64,000 nucleotides of DNA from an uncultured Collinsella sp. GTDB lineage: Bacteria; Actinomycetota; Coriobacteriia; Coriobacteriales; Coriobacteriaceae. The stretch lies in contig CABRHH010000011.1 in the NCBI GenBank assembly GCA_902470695.1, positions 1 to 64,000 on the forward strand, given 5' to 3'. A model generated the notes under the pieces. It saw nothing but the letters and a program-made list of their open reading frames with translations. It ran no database searches and was not told the origin of the DNA. Each line of letters starts with the position of its first letter. Within the stretch, counting starts at the first letter, position 1. This document shows positions 8,477 through 17,231 of this stretch, in pieces. Both the position numbers and the translations under genes were made by a program.

Positions 8477-8665
8477 GTGCGTTTGGTTGGCCCAGGTTGC
8501 GCACCTTGCGTGCGGGTTCGCGGCTTGGGCCTGAGAGCTGCTGGGCCTGCGAATCTGCGGACTTGCGGGCTATTGATGCGACCCGAGAATCGTCGTGGGG
8601 TGCGGCTCTGTGCGCCGCCGCTTCCCACTCACCACCAAACCCGCGAGTTACCGCAGCTGCGAGTC

Positions 8666-10054
8666 CTACGCCGCGTTCGCCTCGGCCACGGCCTGCATCG
8701 CCACGGCCCCGATGAAGTTGACCGGCTGGCAGAAGTTCGGCTGGAAGAACAGGTCGACACCGGCGAGCTGGTCGATCGTGAAGCCAGCCTGGATGGCGAT
8801 GGACACAGCGTTGGCCGCCTCGGCGATGTCGTGCTGGCACAGGAACTGGGCGCCCAGGACGCGACGGGTCGCGGGGTCCCAGGTGAGCGTGGCGGTGACC
8901 GGCGTGGTGGTGAGCATGAAGTCGGGACGGTAGTCCTGGACGAGCGTTGTGGAGCAGGCGTTCACGCCGCGCGCCTCGGCCCCGCCCTGCGTGAGGCCCG
9001 TGGCCGCCATCGACAGATCGAACAGCTGTACGGCGCTGGTGGCCTGCGTGCCCATGTAGCGCTGCGTGGGCTCGACGATGTTGGCGCCCACGAGCAGCGC
9101 CTGGCGCACGGCATTGGTTGCCAGCGGGATGTAATCATAGGTCCCGGTGGGGTTGTAGAGCACGGTGCAGGAGTCTCCCGCCGCGAGCACGTCGGCGCTC
9201 GGCTCGGAGGACCCGGCCGGGAACGCGCGCATGTACTCATCGGTCTTGATGGCGCCGTTCGGCATCATCTCGAGCTGTCCGTCGAACAGGTCGGTGCGCG
9301 GCAGGAAGCCAGCGCCCAGGATGGCGTAGTCGACGTGGTAGGAGCCGCCGTCGGTGACCACGGTCACGCCTGCGCCGTCCTCGTCCAGCGTAAACGAGCG
9401 CACGAGCTGGCCGCAGGCGAGGGTCACGCCGTGCTCGGTGAAGGCCTGCTCGACCTTGTCGGTGATGTCGGCGTCGAAGTTCTTGGCGAGCACACGGTCC
9501 AGGCCGTCGATCAGCGTCGCGTCCACGCCCGCCTCGCTCAGCTGCTCGGCCAGCTCAGCGCCGATGTAGCCCGCGCCGATCACCGCGACCGAAGACGCCT
9601 TCATGGCGCGCTCCTTGATGGCCTTGCCGTGGTCCCAGTTCTTGCACAGCAGCACGCGGCCGGATGCCAGGCCCTCGTCGAGCCCCTCGATGGGCGGGCA
9701 GACGGGCTTGGAGCCGGTGGTGACGACGAGCTTGTCGAAGGTGTAGGCAACCGGGTCGCCGCCGTCGAGGCTTTGGGCCGTGAGCGTTTTGCCGGCAACG
9801 TCAACCGAGAGCACGTCGGTGCGCATGTGCATCTGCGCGCCCAGCCCGGCGAGGGCCTCAGGCGAGGAGTAGAACATGCGCGCGGGGTCGCTGACGTGGC
9901 CGCCGGCCCACAGGGCGATGCCGCAGGAGAGGAACGAGAGCGTGTCGTTGCGCTCGAACACATGGACCGTCCAGTCGGGGTGGGCGGTGAGGATGGACTG
10001 GGCGGCGAAGGTGCCGGCGTGCGTGCAGCCAACAACGGCGACGGTGGTGCTCAT
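8666..10054 (-). CDS. NADH oxidase / CoA-disulfide reductase-type flavoprotein
   Basis: A 462-aa FAD enzyme of the pyridine nucleotide-disulfide oxidoreductase family. The N-terminal FAD site is VVGCTHAGT (8-16), the redox-active cysteine is Cys44 in SFLSCGIALW, the NADH site is GAGYIGAEL (160-168), and a second FAD motif VLAAGDSCTV occurs in the middle. The single active cysteine and SFLSCG context match water-forming NADH oxidases and NADH peroxidases. It probably removes oxygen or peroxide and regenerates NAD+ in an otherwise anaerobic cell. The start at 10054 has AGGAG seven bases upstream and a sigma-70-like promoter 61-90 bp upstream. Confidence 0.9.
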   Translation of the reverse strand: MSTTVAVVGCTHAGTFAAQSILTAHPDWTVHVFERNDTLSFLSCGIALWAGGHVSDPARMFYSSPEALAGLGAQMHMRTDVLSVDVAGKTLTAQSLDGGDPVAYTFDKLVVTTGSKPVCPPIEGLDEGLASGRVLLCKNWDHGKAIKERAMKASSVAVIGAGYIGAELAEQLSEAGVDATLIDGLDRVLAKNFDADITDKVEQAFTEHGVTLACGQLVRSFTLDEDGAGVTVVTDGGSYHVDYAILGAGFLPRTDLFDGQLEMMPNGAIKTDEYMRAFPAGSSEPSADVLAAGDSCTVLYNPTGTYDYIPLATNAVRQALLVGANIVEPTQRYMGTQATSAVQLFDLSMAATGLTQGGAEARGVNACSTTLVQDYRPDFMLTTTPVTATLTWDPATRRVLGAQFLCQHDIAEAANAVSIAIQAGFTIDQLAGVDLFFQPNFCQPVNFIGAVAMQAVAEANAA

Positions 10055-10114
10055 AGATGCGCTCCTTAATCGATGCATGGGGCCTTTTTCGCGGAAAGGC
10101 TCGGATAGTTAAAT

Positions 10115-10144
10115 GATATACAACAAGCAACATATTTCGGACAA
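10115..10144 (-). promoter_or_regulatory. Vegetative promoter of the NADH oxidase gene
   Basis: Reading the minus strand, TTGTCC (10144-10139) and TATATC (10120-10115) are separated by 18 bp in an AT-rich pocket within otherwise GC-rich DNA. The distance to the start codon is about 60 bp, and the leader contains a small stem (GCCTTT/AAAGGC). Confidence 0.6.
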
Positions 10145-10189
10145 GAGAAGAAAAGAATCGGCGGGCGGTGGCATATGTGGCGGTAAACG

Positions 10190-10390
10190 GTTGGGATGCC
10201 GGCGCGGAACGGTGGCGTAGGGCGGCCAGGCGGGATGGCCGGGTGGGATGCCGGCGCAGGGCTGTTGGGCAGGATGCCGGCGCGGGATGCCGGGTGGGAT
10301 GCCGGCGCAGGGCGTCCTTGGGCCGGGCAGGGCGGCCAGGCGGGGTGCTAGCGCGGGATGCCGGCGCAGGGCGTCCTTGGGCCGGGTGCT
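10190..10390 (+). repeat. GC-rich tandem/direct repeats
   Basis: A noncoding low-complexity stretch built from variations of GGGATGCCGGCGCAGGGC. Two exact 32-bp copies lie at 10296-10327 and 10355-10386, and shorter copies lie at about 10195, 10246 and 10273. It fills most of the 517-bp gap between divergent genes (10055-10571). No gene is supported here. Confidence 0.75.
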
Positions 10391-10571
10391 CCGCGTGCCG
10401 GCGCTGCGCAGGCGGCAGTCGAGACGCGCATCGGCAAGGAGAACGGGGCGACCGCCGATGCCAGCGCTGCTGTCACGCGGGGCGGTTGGTCGTGCTAGGA
10501 TTTTTCGACGTGATAGATGGCGGGCATGCGGGGCGGGCCCCGTGAAAGCCATGCGGAAGCGAGGAGGCGTC

Positions 10572-12032
10572 ATGCAAGACGCGATGATGGACAACGATGG
10601 GCTGGGGTTGGCCGAGGAGCTGCTCGACTTCATTCGGGAAAGTCCGAGCATGTTCCATACAGCGGCGGCTATTCGGGCGCGGCTAGATGCGGCGGGGTTC
10701 ACATACCTGCCCGAGTCGGCGGCATGGGAGGTGCGGCCGGGCGGCTCGTACTATACACAGCGCAACGGCTCGAGCGTAATTGCCTGGCGCGTGGGCTCTG
10801 CGGTGCCGGCCGCGGGCGCTGACGAGATGACCGATGCGGGCGACGCGGCCGGTCGAGCCGGGCGCGAGGGATCCGGTCCGCAGCAGGGGGCTGCCGATGC
10901 ACCCGCCTGCCAGGACGGGGCTCATGCGCCGTACCATTTCCAGATCGCCGCGGCGCACGGGGATTCCCCAACCTACAAGGTGAAACAGGCATCCGAGGTC
11001 GAGGGGCCATCGTCGTATCTTCGGCTCGATACCGAGGCGTACGGTGGGATGATGGACTACACCTGGTTCGACCGGCCGCTTTCGCTGGCGGGGCGCGTGC
11101 TGGTGCGCGAAGGGGCGCGCACGCGCAGCCGTCTCGTGGCGCTCGAGCGCGACGTGGCGCTTATCCCCAGCGTGGCCATTCACATGAACCGTGATGTCAA
11201 TCGTGGGTTTGCGCCCAATCGGGCGGGCGATCTGTATCCGCTGGTTTCTGCGGGCGACATGGCGGCGGGCTCGCTTAAGGTGGTCTTGGCGGATGCGCTC
11301 GATGTTGATCCGAGCGACATCGTTTCGCACGATTTGTTCCTGGTGAACCGACAGGCTCCGTGCATATGGGGAGCCTCGAGCGAGTTTGTCTCCGCACCGA
11401 GACTCGATGATCTGATGTGCGCGTTTACCGCGCTGCGGGCGTTTATGGACGGGGGCAACGACCGCGTTATCTCGGTGTTTGCGTGCTTCGATAACGAGGA
11501 GGTTGGGTCGGGCACCAAGCAAGGGGCGGCCTCCACGTTGTTGCGCGACGTACTCGCGCGCGTGAATGCCCGTTTGGGCCACAGCGATGAGGACCTGCGC
11601 CGGGCGATTGCCGCATCGATGCTGGTGAGCTGCGATAACGCGCATGCCGTGCATCCGGCGCATCCGGAGCTTTCCGACGAGTTGGCGCGCCCGGTGCTCA
11701 ACGGCGGTCTGGTGGTGAAGGAGGCGGCAAACCAGCACTATTGCACCGATGCCTTCAGCCGTGCGGCGTTCGAGGCGGTGCTTGATGCCGCAGACGTGCC
11801 CTATCAGGGGTTTGCGAACCGGTCCGACATGGCTGGCGGCTCGACGCTCGGCAACATCTCGAACACCCAGGTGAGCCTGCATGCGGTGGACGTGGGGTGC
11901 GCGCAGCTCGCCATGCATTCAGCATTCGAGACTGCCGGTGCACGCGATGTTGCCCATGCGCTGGCGGCCCTGCGGGCGTTTTTCAACGTGGACCTGCAGA
12001 TAGACGAGGCAGATTCGTTCGAGCTGGCGTAG
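10572..12032 (+). CDS. M18 family aminopeptidase (aspartyl aminopeptidase type)
   Basis: A 486-aa zinc metallopeptidase that trims N-terminal residues (Asp/Glu in characterised relatives) from peptides in the cytosol. Ligands and motifs visible: H129 in AAAHGDSP, the D279/D280 region in APRLDDLMC, E309-E310 in CFDNEEVGS, D355 in SCDNAHAVHP, and the C-terminal SLHAVDVG histidine. Compared with typical M18 enzymes of about 430 residues there is an Ala/Gly/Asp-rich insertion at about 78-118, just before the first ligand. The start is set by GAGGAGG six bases upstream of 10572. A strong terminator follows. Confidence 0.92.
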   Translation: MQDAMMDNDGLGLAEELLDFIRESPSMFHTAAAIRARLDAAGFTYLPESAAWEVRPGGSYYTQRNGSSVIAWRVGSAVPAAGADEMTDAGDAAGRAGREGSGPQQGAADAPACQDGAHAPYHFQIAAAHGDSPTYKVKQASEVEGPSSYLRLDTEAYGGMMDYTWFDRPLSLAGRVLVREGARTRSRLVALERDVALIPSVAIHMNRDVNRGFAPNRAGDLYPLVSAGDMAAGSLKVVLADALDVDPSDIVSHDLFLVNRQAPCIWGASSEFVSAPRLDDLMCAFTALRAFMDGGNDRVISVFACFDNEEVGSGTKQGAASTLLRDVLARVNARLGHSDEDLRRAIAASMLVSCDNAHAVHPAHPELSDELARPVLNGGLVVKEAANQHYCTDAFSRAAFEAVLDAADVPYQGFANRSDMAGGSTLGNISNTQVSLHAVDVGCAQLAMHSAFETAGARDVAHALAALRAFFNVDLQIDEADSFELA

Positions 12033-12098
12033 TGCGAGGTCATGCGTGGAGATCGACGCCACCCGTGTAGGCCTGTTGGCTTGCGATGTTTGGCATGG

Positions 12099-12137
12099 AG
12101 CCCTTCGCTTCCCGAGTGTGGGAGCGAAGGGCTTTTT
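12099..12137 (+). terminator. Rho-independent terminator of the M18 gene
   Basis: AGCCCTTCGCT pairs with AGCGAAGGGCT and is followed by TTTTT at 12133-12137. The right arm plus T-run (GGGAGCGAAGGGCTTTT) recurs at about 12187 without its left arm, as if the terminator had been partly duplicated. Confidence 0.85.
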
Positions 12138-12431
12138 CGGGTCTGGGCGCGAGGGTGAAGTTCCTCACGAAGGACTTGGTGCGGGAGCGAAGGGCTTTTG
12201 TCCGGGGACGGCGCGCAGGAAGGGGTGGGCGCTTACAGAACTCCTTGATTTTAGAGGAGGGCGCGCGCCAAGTGCGTTTCGATGGGGTGTGGTTGGTCGA
12301 GCGGCTACGAACCTGACTACGCTGCGCACGAGGATTGATGGGTTGGCTGGTCTGATGTCTGCTATATCTTGCTCTTGGTGGGTCTGATAATAAGAAAAGG
12401 GGGTTATAAAAGAAAAGGCCTTTCTGATTGT

Positions 12432-12613
12432 GGTCGCAAATGGCATCTAATGGGTTTTTGGCTTTCCGAAAATCGTATGCAGCGTGTCCCGTACGCTTCG
12501 TTTGGGGCGAAAAAGGCCGTTCAGAAGGACTTTTGGACGACAACTGCGACGGATTCCGTTGCGTAGGGCGGATTTCGGTGTTCGCAAAGACCCATTAGAC
12601 GCCATTTGCGACC
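12432..12613. repeat. 182-bp inverted-repeat element (MITE/REP-like)
   Basis: The ends are 23-bp inverted repeats with a single mismatch: 12432-12454 begins GGTCGCAAATGGC and 12591-12613 is its complement. Weaker complementarity continues inward for another 20 bases (CCGAAAATC versus GATTTCGG). On either strand the arms read as PLDAICD, which explains short apparent open frames here. No transposase is nearby. A miniature inverted-repeat element or a long hairpin RNA are both possible. Confidence 0.65.
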
Positions 12614-13109
12614 AGGCAACCGAAGGTAAAATTTTAAATGACACCCTGTTGAAAACCACAATCCATAAAATAGAATCCTTTGTTACAGAAATGCAAAATA
12701 ATGAAGTTGTAATGGCCGCTGTTTATTAGCTGGAGGCCAGTGCTCTGTTTGTGGCCGAGGCGCCGCAAGGCCAGTCGGGGGCGCGGCGTGCTTTGAGCCT
12801 GCTGTCAACGGGTCCGGCGCACATGCAAGAGCGCCTCACTCTCGACGAGGGTCTTCACCCCGTCCGCGGTGCAGTCTGTATCCTGCTCGCAGTTCAGCCA
12901 GTGCCCCGTTCCTGGTGCAGCCCGTCCTGCCTGCAGCACACAATCACGTGCGCAGATACTCCACCCTGCTAATGGACGCGTATAATCGAATCGCAAATTG
13001 TATACGCCTGGATAGGGAAGCGGTCAGAAGCTATATTGTATGCAGGTCATACCCATGCTTCTATCTCATCTCAACCCAGGTATAAACGGTGCCTACAACC
13101 TTGTGATTT
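12614..13109. other. Noncoding stretch with an AT-rich segment
   Basis: 12614-12730 is strikingly AT-rich for this genome and reads as a short open end (KILNDTLLKTTIHKIES...) without a start, possibly a relic of foreign sequence. 12731-12960 is GC-rich without a convincing gene. 12978-13007 is an imperfect dyad (GCGTATA ... TATACGC), and a partial repeat of it (ATTGTATGC) lies near 13034. These could be operator sites ahead of the carbamate kinase gene. Confidence 0.4.
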
Positions 13110-13189
13110 AACGCTCATCCCCAAAAACCAACCGTTCACCCGAGAGCTTGCAATTCGTTCTACCCAAGAGCGTGCGGTCGGGGTATATT
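13110..13189 (+). promoter_or_regulatory. Direct-repeat regulatory element and promoter of arcC
   Basis: Half-sites AACGCTCATC (13110-13119) and ACCGTTCACC (13131-13140) are direct repeats 21 bp apart, joined by CCCAAAAACCA. The same design, with a nearly identical spacer, lies upstream of the uronate isomerase gene at 51010-51040. A third degenerate site CGTTCTACC (13156-13164) overlaps a possible -35, and TATATT (13184-13189) is the likely -10. A TGAATAAT sequence at 13210 resembles half an ARG box but is weak evidence. Confidence 0.55.
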
Positions 13190-13244
13190 GCATAAAGTGA
13201 AACAGCTGATGAATAATCAGTCCCTTCGAGGAAATGAGGTACAC

Positions 13245-14207
13245 ATGTCCAAGCCTTACGGCAAGCCCGACCGCATCGTCGTTGCCCTCGGCGGCAACGC
13301 CCTGGGCGACACCCCGGCCGAGCAGATCGAGAAGGTCAACCACGCCGCTCACGCCCTTCTGGGCCTCATCGAGCAGGGCAACGAGATCATCATCACCCAC
13401 GGCAACGGCCCGCAGGTCGGCATGATTCAGAACGCCTTCGCCTCGGCGCACGACGCCATCGGCACCCCGGCCATGGATCTGCCCGAGTGCGGCGCAATGT
13501 CCCAGGGCTACATTGGCTACCACCTGCAGCAGGGCATCGGCCGCGAGATGCACAAGCGTTACAAGCGCTGGCACGCCGCCACCGTCGTCACCCAGATCGA
13601 GTGCGACCCCGATGACCCCGCGTTCGCGAACCCCACCAAGCCGATCGGCCCGTTCTACACCGAGGAGCAGGCCCGCGAGATCATGGCCGAGAACCCCGAG
13701 ATGACCTTCGTCGAGGACTCCGGCCGTGGTTGGCGCCGCGTCGTGGCCTCTCCGGAGCCCAAGAAGATCGTCGAGGCCGATTCCATCCTGAACCTGCTCG
13801 ACAACGAGTTCATCGTCATCGCCTGCGGTGGCGGCGGCATCCCCGTGGTTCGCGACTACGAGAACAAGGGCTGCTACAAGGGCGTCGCCGCGGTTATTGA
13901 CAAGGACATGGGTGGCGAGCTGCTTGCTGAGGATTGCTCCGCCGACGTTCTGTTTCTGCTGACCGCCGTCGAGCACGTGGCCATCAACTTTGGCAAGCCC
14001 AACCAGGAGGAGCTCGAGGAGCTCACCGCCGACGAGGCCGAGAAGCTCGCCGACGAGGGTCAGTTCGGCAAGGGCTCCATGGAGCCCAAGGTCCGCGCTG
14101 CCATCAAGTTCGCGCGCTCCCGCAAGGGCCGCACCTGCATCATCGGCGCGCTGGACAAGGCCGCCGAGACCATGGCCGGCCTCTCCGGCACCCGCATCAC
14201 GGGTTAG
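13245..14207 (+). CDS. arcC: Carbamate kinase
   Basis: A 320-aa enzyme that transfers phosphate from carbamoyl phosphate to ADP, the ATP-yielding last step of the arginine deiminase pathway. Family motifs are VVALGGNALG near the N-terminus, ITHGNGPQVG (about 50-59), VVTQIECDPDDPAF, ACGGGGIPV and a C-terminal GRTCIIGALD. Length is normal. GAGG lies before the ATG at 13245. It stands alone, 25 kb from the ornithine carbamoyltransferase and deiminase-like genes that would supply its substrate. A terminator follows at 14309. Its upstream region shares a regulatory element with the pectin genes. Confidence 0.94.
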   Translation: MSKPYGKPDRIVVALGGNALGDTPAEQIEKVNHAAHALLGLIEQGNEIIITHGNGPQVGMIQNAFASAHDAIGTPAMDLPECGAMSQGYIGYHLQQGIGREMHKRYKRWHAATVVTQIECDPDDPAFANPTKPIGPFYTEEQAREIMAENPEMTFVEDSGRGWRRVVASPEPKKIVEADSILNLLDNEFIVIACGGGGIPVVRDYENKGCYKGVAAVIDKDMGGELLAEDCSADVLFLLTAVEHVAINFGKPNQEELEELTADEAEKLADEGQFGKGSMEPKVRAAIKFARSRKGRTCIIGALDKAAETMAGLSGTRITG

Positions 14208-14308
14208 GTGTTCTCGCTCTAACGCAGCGGCGTGGGCTTCTCTCCTTTCATCCGCGCCGCCGTGTTGGCGGGAACGACCGCGCGTAGCAAATGCGTCTCC
14301 TCTCTTTT

Positions 14309-14349
14309 AGGGCGCTTCGGTTAACTGCCCCGAAGCGCTCTATTTTTAT
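14309..14349 (+). terminator. Rho-independent terminator after arcC
   Basis: AGGGCGCTTCGG pairs with CCGAAGCGCTCT (one G-T pair), followed by ATTTTTAT. It lies about 100 bp after the arcC stop. Confidence 0.85.
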
Positions 14350-14531
14350 CGAGAGGGCATCTCTGTCAAAAACACCACTCAATAAGCCGTGAAAAATGTC
14401 AACAATGCCTCTCAATGGACGGCTGCGTGCAAAGGGGTTGTGGGTGCAAACAGCTTCCTTGGGACGTAGGGCTAGTAGCGCCGTGGCAATACATAGGGCT
14501 TCAACCAAGCAGGAGGGTGCAGTCAGGCTGT

Positions 14532-14603
14532 AACCTTGCAAATCTCTTCAGATTCGCAAGGTTATCGTGATAACCTTGCGATAGGAAACAACAAGCCAAG
14601 GTT
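14532..14603 (+). promoter_or_regulatory. Overlapping palindromic operator array upstream of fic
   Basis: Four copies of AACCTTGC or its complement lie at 14532-14539, 14556-14563, 14572-14579 and 14596-14603 (the last is CCAAGGTT). The first and second form a 32-bp palindrome with 14-bp arms and one mismatch. The second and third form a perfect 24-bp palindrome (GCAAGGTTATC, two bases, complement). They overlap the region where the fic promoter should be, so repression, probably autoregulation through the Fic protein's own C-terminal helix-turn-helix, is the simplest reading. Confidence 0.65.
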
Positions 14604-14628
14604 ATGCGAGTCCGGAGGGTGGTACTCA

Positions 14629-15921
14629 GTGGGATCTTATGAAAAGAAGATTTGGGTGTCGACGATCTACGGTCGTCCCGATGGCGCATATTTTCCCTAC
14701 ACGCCGGAAAAGATCTTCGGGAAAAACCTGATTCTCAGCCCAGCGACCATTAACGCTATCAGCATAGCTACCGGGGCATTGGCGACGCTCGAGTCGAGTG
14801 GAGCCGTGTTGACCGCGACCGAGCCGCTGGCCCGTCTGCTGCTGCGCTCAGAGGCAATTGCCTCATCGCAAATCGAGGGCCTTAGCGTCAACTCGAAAAA
14901 GCTCATGGAGCGCGAAGCCCTCACCGAGCTCAACGTTTCGCAGCGCATAGATTCTACCGAGGCGTCTGTGCTGGCAAATATCCATGTCATGCACGAGAGC
15001 GTATCGAGCGTTTGCGCCGGTGACGTAATAACGTTGGAAGACCTTCAGGAGATTAACCGTGGCGTGCTTGCGGGAACTAACATGGAGCGCGAAGGTGGTA
15101 AGGTGCGCATGCAACAAAACTGGATTGGCGGTTCTTCTTGCGATCCGGTGGGCGCTGCATATGTTCCGCCGGTTCCCGAAAAGGTCCCAGAGCTGCTCGA
15201 AGACCTGTTTGACTTTATCAACGATGTCCGCGTTCCCGTGCTCGCGCGCGCCGCGCTCGGTCATGCGCAGTTTGAGAGCATCCATCCCTTTGCAGACGGC
15301 AACGGCAGGACCGGGCGTGCCCTCATGCTCATGATTTTGCGCTTTGGCGGTGTGGTCAGCCGCACCATTCCTCCCATTTCGCTTTCGATTGCTTCGGACA
15401 AGCAGAGGTACCTTTCCATACTCAATGCGTACCGCTCGGAGCAACCACTCGAGGAAACCGGAGTGATGGACGAGCTGGTTGCATATTTTTGCCAACGCTG
15501 TCTTGACGCATGCGGCTTGGCGACAGTTTTCGAGAAGCGCATGGAGCTTTTGGTAGAAGATTGGAGGGTGCGCGCGCACGTGAGAGCAAACTCGGCCGCG
15601 AGCGAGCTGATGCGCTTGCTGCCCGGCAATCCGGTGGTGAGCATCCAGTCGGTTGCAAGGCTGACGGGCAGAAGTAGGGAAGCTGCGCGCAACGCGATCA
15701 ATTCGCTGGTTGCGGTTGGAATTCTCACGCAAAATGCCAGGAACAAGAAGAGCAATCTGTACACTGCCGATGAGGTGTTAAGTGAGTTCACTACGCTTGA
15801 ACGGGCGGGTGCGACGCCCGGGCACGATACGGCACATGGCGCGCCGGCCAAGCCGGTCGCCCAACGTGCGGAGAGACCGAGTGTTGCGGGAATGCCAAGA
15901 TACGCCGATGTTCTCGATTGA
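14629..15921 (+). CDS. Fic-domain protein with self-inhibitory motif and C-terminal winged helix
   Basis: A 430-aa protein counted from a GTG at 14629 that has GGAGGG nine bases upstream; an in-frame ATG at 14536 lies inside the palindrome array and is unlikely. The inhibitory motif SSQIEG (79-84, pattern S/T-x-x-x-E-G/N) precedes the Fic core HPFADGNGRTGR (219-230), giving a class II self-inhibited arrangement. Such enzymes transfer AMP from ATP to target hydroxyls when the inhibitory Glu83 is displaced. Residues of about 330-395 form a winged-helix region (SIQSVARLTGRSREAARNAI). There is no antitoxin gene beside it. The tail after about 395 is low complexity. Targets are unknown. Confidence 0.9.
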   Translation: MGSYEKKIWVSTIYGRPDGAYFPYTPEKIFGKNLILSPATINAISIATGALATLESSGAVLTATEPLARLLLRSEAIASSQIEGLSVNSKKLMEREALTELNVSQRIDSTEASVLANIHVMHESVSSVCAGDVITLEDLQEINRGVLAGTNMEREGGKVRMQQNWIGGSSCDPVGAAYVPPVPEKVPELLEDLFDFINDVRVPVLARAALGHAQFESIHPFADGNGRTGRALMLMILRFGGVVSRTIPPISLSIASDKQRYLSILNAYRSEQPLEETGVMDELVAYFCQRCLDACGLATVFEKRMELLVEDWRVRAHVRANSAASELMRLLPGNPVVSIQSVARLTGRSREAARNAINSLVAVGILTQNARNKKSNLYTADEVLSEFTTLERAGATPGHDTAHGAPAKPVAQRAERPSVAGMPRYADVLD

Positions 15922-16094
15922 GCGCGGTTTCGCAACGTTTCATTATGAAATGCGACGCGGGCGCGCCTGGTGGGCGCGCGGGAGGGGCTCTGCGAGAGGG
16001 GCCCTATGGTGGCGGCCGCCTCCCAGGTTGCGCCAGCCTGGCGACCCACGTCACCTGCCTGCACGCCTTTTCAGCCAGCTCCGAAAAGTCGCTT

Positions 16095-17231
16095 CTACAC
16101 CCAGAACGCCCAGCAGTTGGCGGTTTGGTCGATAACCCGTTGGATGCCCCAGCGGCGCGCGCTGTTCGTAGGGCTATTGGGGTCGAACACCTCGACCATG
16201 CCGCGGTTGTCGATGCTCTTGAGGACCAAGTAGTGCCCGATGTTAGTGAAGTCGCCCGGCTCGACGGTGCAGATGACCGGCCGCCCCGCCTCGAGCGCCT
16301 GGGTGATCGCGCTGCGTGTGACAGGGACCGCCTTCGATTGCAGCCCGATCAGCCGCGCGCCTTCGGTCATGAATGCCCATTCGGTGGCGCCGGTGGGAGC
16401 GTAGCTGTGCGCGTCGGCAAACGCCGCCATGGCGCCAGGGTCCAGGTCGGTCTTGCCGGTGAGGTAGACGTACGCCATGGCGAGCGAAGTTGGCCCGCAG
16501 CCGTTGGCGCGGACCGTCCCACCGCCGTAGGGCAGCTCCGCCCACAGCGGATCGCTTTGATACAGATGCGGCATGGTGCCCTGCTGCCAGGCGCTTTTCG
16601 GGGTCGATGCGGTGAGGGCGCTCATGCCCAGTGCGGAGACGTCGACTCGCTCGGCGGCCTGCTGCTGCGCTTCCCGGTTTGCCTGCTCCTGCTGGGCGGC
16701 ATCTGCAGCGGCTTTCTGCCATGAGCTCAGCGCCGCATGCACACCGAATACGGCAACAAGCACCAGGGCGAGCACGGCGGCAAGGCGCGGGCTGACCGGC
16801 AGGCCGCGGCGTCGTGCGGGGCGCGCGCCGGGCCGGCGACGCGCGCGGGGTCTTTGGGGCAGCTGCGTTCCGGTGCGCCCGCGCGGCCGCGCTCCGGTAC
16901 GGCTGCGCTCGCTGCGCGAGGCAGGCCTGGGTCGAGGTCTGCGCCGGGTCCGCGAGCTCTCGCCATACCCGGCGCGTCTATTCCCATACGTCCGGTGCGC
17001 TGGGCGCTCAGGCGAAAAACCGTCGCGGTCGGGCGCTGCGTCGCGCGGATGCGGACGGTTGGCCATGGCGCGCGGGAGTTGTTGAGGATAGCCGTCGCCC
17101 CCATCTGCGCGCGTGCGATCGTAAGGCGCGTCGGCCCACTCCGCCTCGCGAGCGGTGGCCGAGGTATCGCGTGTGCGCGGCCGGCTGGAGGCAAGGCGCA
17201 CCCCGCGCGGGGTGCGGCGTTCGTCGTCCAT
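16095..17231 (-). CDS. Membrane-anchored C39-like cysteine peptidase
   Basis: A 378-aa type II membrane protein. Residues 1-147 form an Arg/Pro-rich, probably disordered cytoplasmic region; 149-167 is a single membrane helix (RLAAVLALVLVAVFGVHAAL); 172-195 is a Gln/Ala helix; 220-378 is an extracytoplasmic peptidase_C39_2 domain. The likely catalytic residues are C245 in RANGCGPTSLAMAY, H333 in TNIGHYLVLKS and D350 in EVFDPNSP. It resembles the papain-like domains of Gram-positive wall proteins. AGGAGG precedes the ATG at 17231. The 147-residue basic N-terminus is unusual and may bind nucleic acid or membrane. Substrate unknown. Confidence 0.86.
   Translation of the reverse strand: MDDERRTPRGVRLASSRPRTRDTSATAREAEWADAPYDRTRADGGDGYPQQLPRAMANRPHPRDAAPDRDGFSPERPAHRTYGNRRAGYGESSRTRRRPRPRPASRSERSRTGARPRGRTGTQLPQRPRARRRPGARPARRRGLPVSPRLAAVLALVLVAVFGVHAALSSWQKAAADAAQQEQANREAQQQAAERVDVSALGMSALTASTPKSAWQQGTMPHLYQSDPLWAELPYGGGTVRANGCGPTSLAMAYVYLTGKTDLDPGAMAAFADAHSYAPTGATEWAFMTEGARLIGLQSKAVPVTRSAITQALEAGRPVICTVEPGDFTNIGHYLVLKSIDNRGMVEVFDPNSPTNSARRWGIQRVIDQTANCWAFWV

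Noticed and set aside
10190..10390. Possible CRISPR or coding repeat region
   Set aside because: Units are adjacent, of unequal length and lack unique spacers; the open frames through them have no start signal before 10572.
12447..12729. Small genes on both strands within the inverted-repeat element
   Set aside because: Their similar peptides (PLDAICD on both strands) come from the inverted repeats; no ribosome binding sites.
12805..12996. A 63-residue cysteine-containing frame on the minus strand
   Set aside because: No ribosome binding site, no neighbours in the same orientation and no recognisable family; not supportable as a gene.
14536..14628. ATG 14536 as the fic start
   Set aside because: It lies inside the palindrome array with no ribosome binding site; GTG 14629 has GGAGGG at good spacing, and family-like sequence begins there.
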